Shown: one piece after another, positions 57,465-64,000 of the stretch
How positions within the stretch are numbered: position 1 is the stretch's first letter
Layout: each line of letters starts with the position of its first letter
Assembly: GCF_030577135.1 (NCBI RefSeq)
Contig: NZ_JAUIRR010000002.1
Span: forward strand, 495,856 to 559,855
DNA from: Sulfurimonas sp. hsl 1-7
Lineage (GTDB): Bacteria; Campylobacterota; Campylobacteria; Campylobacterales; Sulfurimonadaceae
Direction of reading: 5' to 3'
DNA length: 64,000 nt
Program-made: the position numbers and the translations under genes
Notes under the pieces: model-generated
Told to the model about the DNA's origin: nothing
What the model saw: the letters and a program-made list of their open reading frames with translations, nothing else
Databases searched by the model: none

Positions 57465-59383
57465 AATATGCAACTTTTTACGATGTAAGTTTTTTTAGCG
57501 AGTTTGATATCTATCTTTTTAAAGAGGGTACACATACAAAACTCTATGAGCATTTAGGTGCACACCCTTATGTAAGAAACGGCCAAGAGGGTGTCTACTT
57601 TGCCGTGTGGGCACCGAGTGCAAAGGGAGTTTCTTTAATAGCTGATTTTAATAACTTCAATAATCAAACCCATCCGCTAAAGATGCGCCAAGACGGTTCC
57701 GGGATCTGGGAAGTGTTTGTTAGTGATGTTAGTGTTGAAGCACTCTATAAATACTACATAGATTCAGATAATGTACAGGTAAACAAAGAAAAAGCGGATC
57801 CTTTTGCATTTTTTGCCGAAGTGGCTCCGAAATCTGCTTCAAAAGTATGGGACCTTAATGTTTTTTCTTGGGATGATGCTACGTGGATGAAAAAACGTAA
57901 AAAACAAAACTCTCATAAAGCACCTGTAAGTATCTATGAGATCCATCTGGGTTCATGGAGGAGAAAAGTTGAGGATGATAACCGTTTTTTAAACTATGTG
58001 GAAGCTGCGAATGAACTTGCACACTACATAAAAGATCTTGGCTTTACCCATGTAGAACTGCTTCCGATTACCGAGTATCCATTTGAGGGCTCATGGGGGT
58101 ATCAGGTAACCGGTTATTTTGCACCCACTGCCAGATACGGTACACCTGAACAGTTTAAAGAGTTTGTAAATATTATGCACAATCACGATATAGGTGTAAT
58201 TTTAGACTGGGTACCGTCTCATTTTGTAACAGACGGGCATGGGCTTATCACGTTTGACGGTACATGTTTGTATGAGCATCAGGATCCAAGAAAAGGGTAC
58301 CATCCGGAATGGGGAAGTGCGATTTTCAACTACGATCGAAATGAAGTACGCGCATTTCTGGTAAGTTCTGCCATGTTCTGGCTTGATAAATATCATCTTG
58401 ACGGCATACGAGTAGATGCTGTTGCTTCTATGCTCTATCTTGATTATGCAAGAGAGGATGGGGAGTGGCTGCCAAATGAGGACGGCGGCAACATAAACAA
58501 AGGTGCCGTAGAGTTTTTACGCCATCTTAATACCAGTGCATATGCACAGTACAAAGATATTATGATGTTTGCCGAGGAGTCTACAAACTATCCAATGGTA
58601 AGCGGTGCTGTGAGTGACGGGGGACTTGGGTTTGGATATAAATGGAATATGGGGTGGATGCACGACACTCTCAAATATATGAAAAATGATCCGATCCACA
58701 GACAGCATCACCATAAAAACCTCACTTTCAGTTTTGTCTATATGTATAACGAAAACTATGTTTTGCCTCTGAGTCACGATGAAGTGGTGCATATGAAAGG
58801 TTCTTTGATTAACAAAATGCCGGGAGAATATCAGAAAAAGTTTGCAAATCTCCGGGCACTTTACAGTTTAATGTATGCGCATCCCGGTAAAAAACTTCTT
58901 TTTATGGGTGGGGAATTTGCCCAGTTTGCAGAGTGGAATTTCTCACAAAGTCTTGATTGGCATCTTTTACAAAACCAAAACCATTCAGGGGTGCAAAAAC
59001 TTATACAAACACTCAATACACTTTATAAAAATGAGCCCGCTCTTTATAAAAATGATGTAGAGAGTAACGGTTTTGAATGGATCGATGAAAACGATTACAG
59101 GGCAAATGTTATCGCATTTATCCGTAAAGGCAATACAAAAGAGAAACAGTTGATAATAGTATGTAATTTTTCCGATAAAGCACATATCGGGTATATGCTA
59201 GGAGTACCGAAACGCGGGGAGTATAAAGAGATCTTTAACTCTGAAGATGAAGCTTTTGGAGGGAGTGGAAGTTTGAATGGGGGTGTTTTAAAAACGACTC
59301 CGAAAAGTTACCATGGCAGAAAAAATATGATCAGCCTTAATTTGCCGCCTCTGAGCGTACTCTATCTGCAAAAAACACTATAG
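57461..59383 (+). CDS. glgB: 1,4-alpha-glucan branching enzyme
   Basis: GlgB makes alpha-1,6 branches in glycogen. A CBM48-type module (about residues 30-130) precedes the GH13_9 barrel. The nucleophile Asp lies in LDGIRVDAVASMLYLDY, the acid Glu in MMFAEESTNYP, and LSHDEVVH completes the site. At 640 aa it lacks the extra N1 module of some long forms. It is the last gene of the nine-gene run; the next gene starts 69 bp later after a new promoter. Confidence 0.95.
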   Translation: MKYATFYDVSFFSEFDIYLFKEGTHTKLYEHLGAHPYVRNGQEGVYFAVWAPSAKGVSLIADFNNFNNQTHPLKMRQDGSGIWEVFVSDVSVEALYKYYIDSDNVQVNKEKADPFAFFAEVAPKSASKVWDLNVFSWDDATWMKKRKKQNSHKAPVSIYEIHLGSWRRKVEDDNRFLNYVEAANELAHYIKDLGFTHVELLPITEYPFEGSWGYQVTGYFAPTARYGTPEQFKEFVNIMHNHDIGVILDWVPSHFVTDGHGLITFDGTCLYEHQDPRKGYHPEWGSAIFNYDRNEVRAFLVSSAMFWLDKYHLDGIRVDAVASMLYLDYAREDGEWLPNEDGGNINKGAVEFLRHLNTSAYAQYKDIMMFAEESTNYPMVSGAVSDGGLGFGYKWNMGWMHDTLKYMKNDPIHRQHHHKNLTFSFVYMYNENYVLPLSHDEVVHMKGSLINKMPGEYQKKFANLRALYSLMYAHPGKKLLFMGGEFAQFAEWNFSQSLDWHLLQNQNHSGVQKLIQTLNTLYKNEPALYKNDVESNGFEWIDENDYRANVIAFIRKGNTKEKQLIIVCNFSDKAHIGYMLGVPKRGEYKEIFNSEDEAFGGSGSLNGGVLKTTPKSYHGRKNMISLNLPPLSVLYLQKTL

Positions 59384-59410
59384 AAACCTGATACCAAACA
59401 TAAAAGAGGG

Positions 59411-59416
59411 TATAAT
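59411..59416 (+). promoter_or_regulatory. znuA promoter -10
   Basis: TATAAT in GAGGGTATAATTGC lies 37 bp upstream of the znuA TTG start. It marks a separate transcription unit from glgB. No Zur palindrome was confidently seen. Confidence 0.5.
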
Positions 59417-59452
59417 TGCATTATATTTTTAAAAGATATAGAAGGATGTAAA

Positions 59453-60397
59453 TTGAAAAATTTGAAGATAGTTTTAGCACTACTCTCGCTGGTAGTTGTC
59501 GTTTTGATCCTCACAACAGGTTCAAATGAGCAAAAACTCTCTTCAAAGCCTCTTGTAACAACAAGTAATTTTGCTATTTACGATCTAACAAAACATATCG
59601 GCGGTGATAAAATAGAGCTGGTAAATATTTTACCTTTTGGGGTAGACCCTCATAGTTTTGAACCGACACCGAAAATTGTTGCCAAACTTGAAAAGAGCAA
59701 GCTTTTTTTCTATAGCGGCGATGTTTTGGAGCCATGGGCTCAGCATCTTGCATCTGAGGTACATAAACTTAATATGAGCAAGTACGTTACTCTCAAAACT
59801 CTTGAAGAGGAAGATGAAGACCATGATGATGAGGATGAAGAGCATGAGGCACATCATCAACATCACGGAGCATACGATCCCCATTATTGGCTCGATATTG
59901 ACAATATGAAACAACTCTCATTTGTGGTTACAGAGCAGTTGAGTAAAGTCGATCCAAAGAACAAACATTATTTTGAAAAAAATAAAGAGCAATATATCAA
60001 GCAGTTGGATCAACTTGACGGTGCATACAAACAACAACTTCTTGAGTGTAAACTAGATACTATCATTGTTACACACAATGCATTTTCTTATTTAGCAGAT
60101 AGATACGGTTTTAAAGTTGAGTCTTTAACAGGGCTTTCAACAGAAGCACAGCCGAGTGCCGAGGATGTAAAACATCTTCTTCAGGAAATAAAAGAGAAAA
60201 ATATACAAGTTGTTTTTTTCGAAAATTTTGCCAACAATAAAAATATTCAAACAATTGCTGATGATATGGGTGTAAGGGTTGATAGTTTACAACCGCTTGG
60301 AAATATAACGGGGGAAGAGATGACTCTTAAACTGGACTATATTGATATTATGAAGATAAATTTAGACAAAATTGCTGAGGCTATGCAGTGCCGTTAA
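59453..60397 (+). CDS. znuA: Zinc ABC transporter substrate-binding protein ZnuA-type
   Basis: This exported cluster A-I metal-binding protein feeds the ZnuBC permease. The N-terminus (about residues 1-23) is a signal/anchor without a clear lipobox. Metal ligands are expected in PFGVDPHSFEPTP, DPHYWLDIDN and the late TIIVTHNAFSYL. The acidic His-rich loop (about residues 118-142, many D/E/H) is characteristic of ZnuA. The start is TTG with AAGGA upstream. It overlaps the ABC ATPase gene by 10 bp. Confidence 0.92.
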   Translation: MKNLKIVLALLSLVVVVLILTTGSNEQKLSSKPLVTTSNFAIYDLTKHIGGDKIELVNILPFGVDPHSFEPTPKIVAKLEKSKLFFYSGDVLEPWAQHLASEVHKLNMSKYVTLKTLEEEDEDHDDEDEEHEAHHQHHGAYDPHYWLDIDNMKQLSFVVTEQLSKVDPKNKHYFEKNKEQYIKQLDQLDGAYKQQLLECKLDTIIVTHNAFSYLADRYGFKVESLTGLSTEAQPSAEDVKHLLQEIKEKNIQVVFFENFANNKNIQTIADDMGVRVDSLQPLGNITGEEMTLKLDYIDIMKINLDKIAEAMQCR

Positions 60398-61158
60398 AGT
60401 TTAAACTTCCTATTTTTGATGTAAAAAATCTCTGTTTTGAGGTTATGGATCAAAAGATACTCAGCAATATCAGTTTTCATATTTTCAGCGGTGAGTATAT
60501 CGCTATAATCGGGCCAAATGGTGGTGGAAAAACTACCCTTATCCGCACTTTGCTTGGACTAGAAAAAGCAACATCCGGATCTATCAAGATATTTGGAAAA
60601 GAGCAAAAAAAATTTAAAGAGTGGTATAAGATAGGGTATGTGCCTCAGCGTGCATCACTGGTTGACCAAAATTTTCCTGCAACGGTTGAAGATATTGTAA
60701 AGATGGGAAGAGTTGCCAAGAGAAAACTTTTTTCAAGAACATCCTCAGAAGATATACAAGCGGTGGAAGATGCAATGGAGAAGATGGATATTACACATCT
60801 TAAAGATAAGATGGTTGGTACTCTCTCAGGCGGTCAGCGTCAACGTGTGATGATTGCACGTGCTCTGGCTTCTTCTCCTCGTATTTTAATCCTTGATGAA
60901 CCAAATACAGGTGTTGATGTAAAGTCGCAACAAAGATTTTACGAACTATTACGTAAGTTAAATAAAGAGGATGGGATCACTATTTTGTTTATTACACACG
61001 ATATCGGTGTGATCGCAGATGATATTGCAAGACTTTTCACAATCAACCAAAAAGCGACAATATGCAATAACCCTAAAGAGGCACTCTCATGTGAAGAGAT
61101 GAGTGAACTTTACGGGATCGATGCCCATCTGATTCATATGCATAAGCATGAGCATTAG
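60388..61158 (+). CDS. znuC: Zinc ABC transporter ATP-binding protein
   Basis: This is the cytoplasmic ATPase of the zinc importer. Walker A is GPNGGGKTT, the ABC signature is TLSGGQRQRVMIARALA, Walker B is ILILDEPNTG, and the switch His is in LFITHDIGVI. The C-terminus ends in HMHKHEH, a possible metal-contact tail. The start is GTG, inside znuA's last codons. It lies 9 bp before the permease gene. Confidence 0.92.
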   Translation: MPLKFKLPIFDVKNLCFEVMDQKILSNISFHIFSGEYIAIIGPNGGGKTTLIRTLLGLEKATSGSIKIFGKEQKKFKEWYKIGYVPQRASLVDQNFPATVEDIVKMGRVAKRKLFSRTSSEDIQAVEDAMEKMDITHLKDKMVGTLSGGQRQRVMIARALASSPRILILDEPNTGVDVKSQQRFYELLRKLNKEDGITILFITHDIGVIADDIARLFTINQKATICNNPKEALSCEEMSELYGIDAHLIHMHKHEH

Positions 61159-61167
61159 GATATTGAT

Positions 61168-61965
61168 ATGTTAGAGATGTTTGATTATGATTTTATGCAG
61201 CGTGCTTTTATCGCAGGGATATTTATAGCTATTTTAGCCTCTATAGGTGGAACGTTTGTTGTACTTAAACGCTATTCCCTTATTAGTGAGACCTTGGCTC
61301 ATTCTGCTTTAGTCGGTGTTGCTGTAGGTTTAGTTGCCGGATATAATCCGATGTGGGTAGCGGTAGTAGTTGCCGTGATGTTTGCATGGCTTATAGAGTA
61401 CCTTAGAAGCTCGTTTTCTTTGTATTCCGATGCAATACTCTCAATTATTCTTTCAGGGGCTTTAGCCTTATCTGTGATCATTGTTTCAGTCGGCGGGTCA
61501 TTTAACAACTCCCTCTTCTCATACCTTTTTGGTTCGATTTTAGCAGTAACCACTGAAGACCTGTATACTATTCTCATCTTTGGAGCTATAGCGCTTAGTT
61601 TTTTACTCCTTTTTGCTAAAGAACTTTATTTTATAGCTTACGATGAAGAGGTGGCAAAAACAAGCGGACTAAAAGTAAAACTGTTAAACTTTTTACTTGT
61701 AAGTGTAGTTGCGATTATTATTGCCCTATCTATTCGAGTTGTGGGAAGTTTACTGATTGGTGCTTTAATGGTTATCCCTGCAGTATCGGCTTTACAATAC
61801 AGAGTAGGATTTAAACAAACACTTCTGCTTGCATTGCTTTTTGCGATCTTTAGTGTTGTTTTCGGTATGGTAATCTCTTACCATTTTTCATTACCTTCAG
61901 GTGCTACTATAGTTCTGAGTATTATCTTACTCTTTGTTATCTCGTTGGTGCTCAATAGAAAATGA
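61168..61965 (+). CDS. znuB: Zinc ABC transporter permease ZnuB-type
   Basis: This is a membrane permease of the ABC-3 family with about seven to eight transmembrane helices. Typical blocks are SETLAHSALVGVAVGLVAG and the late KLLNFLLVSVVAIIIALS with VVGSLLIGALMVIPAVSAL. At 265 aa it is complete. Its stop overlaps the next gene by 4 bp. Confidence 0.92.
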   Translation: MLEMFDYDFMQRAFIAGIFIAILASIGGTFVVLKRYSLISETLAHSALVGVAVGLVAGYNPMWVAVVVAVMFAWLIEYLRSSFSLYSDAILSIILSGALALSVIIVSVGGSFNNSLFSYLFGSILAVTTEDLYTILIFGAIALSFLLLFAKELYFIAYDEEVAKTSGLKVKLLNFLLVSVVAIIIALSIRVVGSLLIGALMVIPAVSALQYRVGFKQTLLLALLFAIFSVVFGMVISYHFSLPSGATIVLSIILLFVISLVLNRK

Positions 61966-62645
61966 GAATAGATTCAGAATTTTCAAAATATGCTGCCCAT
62001 TACGGGAGTTATAATGTTATTCAAGAAAAAGTGGCTGCAAAACTGCTTTCTCATGTGAACAATAAACCCAAAAACATTTTAGACTTGGGATGCGGTCACG
62101 GTGCCCTCGCAGAGAAGATAGATTGGGGATATGATCGTTTTATAGGTGTAGATTTTGCAAAAGGGATGCTGGAATTGCATCCGAAATCTAACACGATAGA
62201 GTGTATATACGGTGATTTTAATGATGATAGACTCTATAAAACACTTAATGAGTATAGCTTTGACTATATCTTATCCTCTTCGGCATTACAATGGGCACAA
62301 GATTTGGAGAAGGTTTTTAGTAACATCAAAAGTTTAGATGCACAGCTCTCTTTAGCTATATTTACATCCGGAACTTTTGAGACATTGCATAAAACAGCAT
62401 CACTAGAACCGTTACTTCTTTCAAAAGATCAAATATATAAGATACAGAAAAAATATTTTGATGTTAATTTTGAAGTTGTGAATTATCGTCTTGAGTTCGA
62501 AAATACAAGAGAAATGTTTAGATATATAAAAAAGAGTGGTGTCAGCGGCTCTAGAAATGCCCTCTCGTTTAAAGAAACGAAAAAACTGATGGAAGAGTAC
62601 CCACTTAACTATTTAGAGTTTGAGGTGGCTTATATCTACTCTTGA
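61962..62645 (+). CDS. SAM-dependent methyltransferase, BioC-like
   Basis: This is a Rossmann class I methyltransferase of 227 aa. Motif I is ILDLGCGHGALAEKI, and DYILSSSALQWAQDLEKVFSNI matches the BioC-type SNxxxQW segment in form. BioC methylates malonyl-ACP to start biotin synthesis; the start FSKYAAHYGSYNVIQ also resembles BioC. Because other biotin genes are absent here, the assignment is tentative. It overlaps the zinc permease gene by 4 bp and the opposing ThiD2-like gene by 10 bp. Confidence 0.7.
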   Translation: MRIDSEFSKYAAHYGSYNVIQEKVAAKLLSHVNNKPKNILDLGCGHGALAEKIDWGYDRFIGVDFAKGMLELHPKSNTIECIYGDFNDDRLYKTLNEYSFDYILSSSALQWAQDLEKVFSNIKSLDAQLSLAIFTSGTFETLHKTASLEPLLLSKDQIYKIQKKYFDVNFEVVNYRLEFENTREMFRYIKKSGVSGSRNALSFKETKKLMEEYPLNYLEFEVAYIYS

Positions 62646-63046
62646 TCTAAGAGTATCTTTTTTTCGAGATCGTATAACTCATAACGAATATGTTTAAACT
62701 TTTCACTTTCACCGATATTATTAAGTTTATATAACTCTTCTAATACTCTTGATGATTCCTGCGCGCGTTTTAGATTTGCAATAATGATCCCCTCTAAATT
62801 ATCACGTGTTTGTTCACTTGTAGTAGATGGACGTAGTACATCATTGATACTATCACGATACTGAAGTAACTCTTTTGTATTGTCTGTCACAGCTTGATGT
62901 CGAAGTGATTTGAGTTTTTTTGCGAGTGTTTTGTCATTCTCTTTGTAGCGAAGTATATCCTCTACAACACGGATACCCTCTTTAAGACGGTTGAGGTTTG
63001 CATCTATCACCCGAAAAAGTTCGGGCGATAAATTGGTATTATTCAT
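62636..63046 (-). CDS. ThiD2-like (thiamine synthesis-associated) protein
   Basis: This 136-aa cytoplasmic protein carries RVIDANLNRLKEGIRVVEDILRY, here split as RVIDANLNRLKEG and IRVVEDILRY, and KSLRHQAVTDN, the signature of the ThiD2 domain. ThiD2 is usually fused to or near thiamine-phosphate synthase and is a proposed HMP-phosphate kinase. Here it stands alone and no ThiE is adjacent. I chose the ATG at 63046, preceded by GGAAG and overlapping the upstream gene stop by 8 bp; an in-frame TTG lies 18 bp earlier. Confidence 0.75.
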   Translation of the reverse strand: MNNTNLSPELFRVIDANLNRLKEGIRVVEDILRYKENDKTLAKKLKSLRHQAVTDNTKELLQYRDSINDVLRPSTTSEQTRDNLEGIIIANLKRAQESSRVLEELYKLNNIGESEKFKHIRYELYDLEKKILLDQE

Positions 63047-63740
63047 CACTTCCGAAGATACCAAATAGTTGCAGTAATGCAGTAAAGATATTTAAGAAGT
63101 CAAGATAAAGTGCAATAGCACCGTCAATTGGCGTTTCATATGCACCTTGCATAATGTTTTGTGTATCGTAGATAACTAAGATACTAAATAGTATAACAAC
63201 AGCACCGCTTAACATTACGTGAAGCATTGGGTTGCCTAAAAAGATATTTAAGATAGAAAAACCGATGATCACGAAAAGTGCAATCATTAAAGGTTTCCCG
63301 TAACCTGTAAAATCTTTTGTAGTTTTAACAGCATAAAAGCTCATTGCTCCAAATACAACAGAAGTCATAGCAAATGCATTACCAATAATTGTCGCACCGC
63401 CGTTAAGTCCTAACGTGTGTGAAAGTAAAGGTGCTAACATAAGACCTGTCATAAAAACAAAGCCAAACATTACAACTAAATTGATACCTGGTTTATGTTT
63501 AACAAAATGTAAACCGATTAATAGACCTATCTCCAAAATGAAAAGAGGCCAAAACATTGCATGTATTGCACCAGCTAATGGGATACCAACATATGCACCA
63601 ACAGCACCGGCCATCATAGAAGCAGCAAAGAGTTTATAAGTCTCTTTTACAAAAGATACAATTTGCGCTTCACTACGATGAGCACTTTCATAAGCATAAG
63701 TACTATGCTCTCTAGCATAGTCACGATCGTAAAGTCCCAT
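63039..63740 (-). CDS. Bax inhibitor-1 family membrane protein (YccA-like)
   Basis: About seven transmembrane helices fill this 233-aa protein. The family pattern includes MMAGAVGAYVGIPL, NAFAMTSVVFGAMSFYA and the C-terminal YDTQNIMQGAYETP then ALYLDFLNIFTALLQLFGI. YccA binds FtsH in E. coli, and some family members leak protons or calcium; which applies here is unknown. The short acidic/His-rich N-terminus is cytoplasmic. The 5' flank holds a TATAAT-like element for the minus strand. Confidence 0.88.
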   Translation of the reverse strand: MGLYDRDYAREHSTYAYESAHRSEAQIVSFVKETYKLFAASMMAGAVGAYVGIPLAGAIHAMFWPLFILEIGLLIGLHFVKHKPGINLVVMFGFVFMTGLMLAPLLSHTLGLNGGATIIGNAFAMTSVVFGAMSFYAVKTTKDFTGYGKPLMIALFVIIGFSILNIFLGNPMLHVMLSGAVVILFSILVIYDTQNIMQGAYETPIDGAIALYLDFLNIFTALLQLFGIFGSDE

Positions 63741-63963
63741 ATTTTATTCCTTTATATACGAAATATGAATTTAAAAAGAATTTTATAGTGAAAAGGTAAA
63801 CAGGTAGCAACATATAGACTAAAATCTATACATTATAATATAAGACGGTTTTTAGGTCCATATTTACTACTGTTTTGTAGAAAAAGAAATTCTAAAAGAA
63901 ACAAATTTGCGAATTCTTTTTGAATTCCTCAAATAGTTAAGCTTCTTCTAAGCATACTTCTCC

Positions 63964-63969
63964 TATAAT
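63964..63969 (+). promoter_or_regulatory. Strong promoter facing off the right edge (stable RNA-type)
   Basis: TATAAT is followed by a G/C-rich discriminator (CCCGTCC), as in rRNA/tRNA promoters under stringent control. A short stem CGATG/CATCG (63983-63998) comes next. No gene is reached in the window. The region 63741-63963 holds nothing coding. Confidence 0.5.
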
Positions 63970-64000
63970 TCCCGTCCACAAACGATGAGAGGCCATCGAA

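Overview
The window is AT-rich chromosomal DNA from a Campylobacterota (epsilonproteobacterial) bacterium, most likely Sulfurimonas or a close relative. The pointers are the protein types (GyrB of 772 aa, RNase J with a basic Asn-rich N-terminus, NrdA ending in CxxC, FliW/FliI and flagellin, a Tat-exported sulfide:quinone oxidoreductase-family flavoprotein, QueF, PpnP) and the A/T-rich intergenic DNA. Assignments rest on reading motifs by eye; no database search was possible. No CRISPR array, insertion sequence, prophage, tRNA or rRNA gene was seen. A strong stable-RNA-type promoter faces off the right edge.

Origin region (1-25 kb). The end of typA, then cca, queF, a degenerate GGDEF/EAL protein and gyrB lead to dnaN and dnaA, with an LpxR-type lipid A deacylase and a DUF3943 protein lying between dnaN and gyrB. 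The dnaN-dnaA gap has an AT-rich tract, a DnaA-trio-like repeat (TAGTAGCTAGTAGTAG), a short GC cluster and DnaA boxes in the order of a basal unwinding system, so it is the best oriC candidate. More boxes lie upstream of dnaA. A third box cluster lies at 20.5 kb, close to one of two perfect 16-bp parS sites (20266 and 24287). Between these are ruvC, an APC permease, ppnP, trxC, fliW, nrdA, purB, an RluD-type pseudouridine synthase, rlmN and hisF.

Middle region (24-44 kb). This holds a standalone CZB zinc-binding protein, rsmA, RNase J and apbE. Facing apbE is a four-gene unit of porin, FMN-binding protein and two small membrane proteins, with a near-consensus Fur box upstream; I read it as a possible iron-linked extracytoplasmic flavin redox system. 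Then come folE, fliI, a beta-propeller plus alpha-solenoid protein, the SQR-type flavoprotein, recJ, pyrG, a KefB-type antiporter, a compact flagellin, pyrE, frr and secG.

Alpha-glucan region (44.5-59.4 kb). Nine tightly packed co-directional genes look like one glycogen operon: a GT35-like phosphorylase homologue, a nucleotidyltransferase fused to a mutase-like domain, two GH57 enzymes, galT, two glycogen synthases, a ROK kinase and a branching enzyme. The phosphorylase homologue lacks the PLP lysine (Ser447) and the mutase-like domain lacks both hallmark motifs, so the operon may run on altered chemistry.

Right end (59.4-64 kb). A znuA-znuC-znuB zinc importer and a BioC-like methyltransferase are followed by a ThiD2-like protein and a Bax-inhibitor-1 family membrane protein on the opposite strand.
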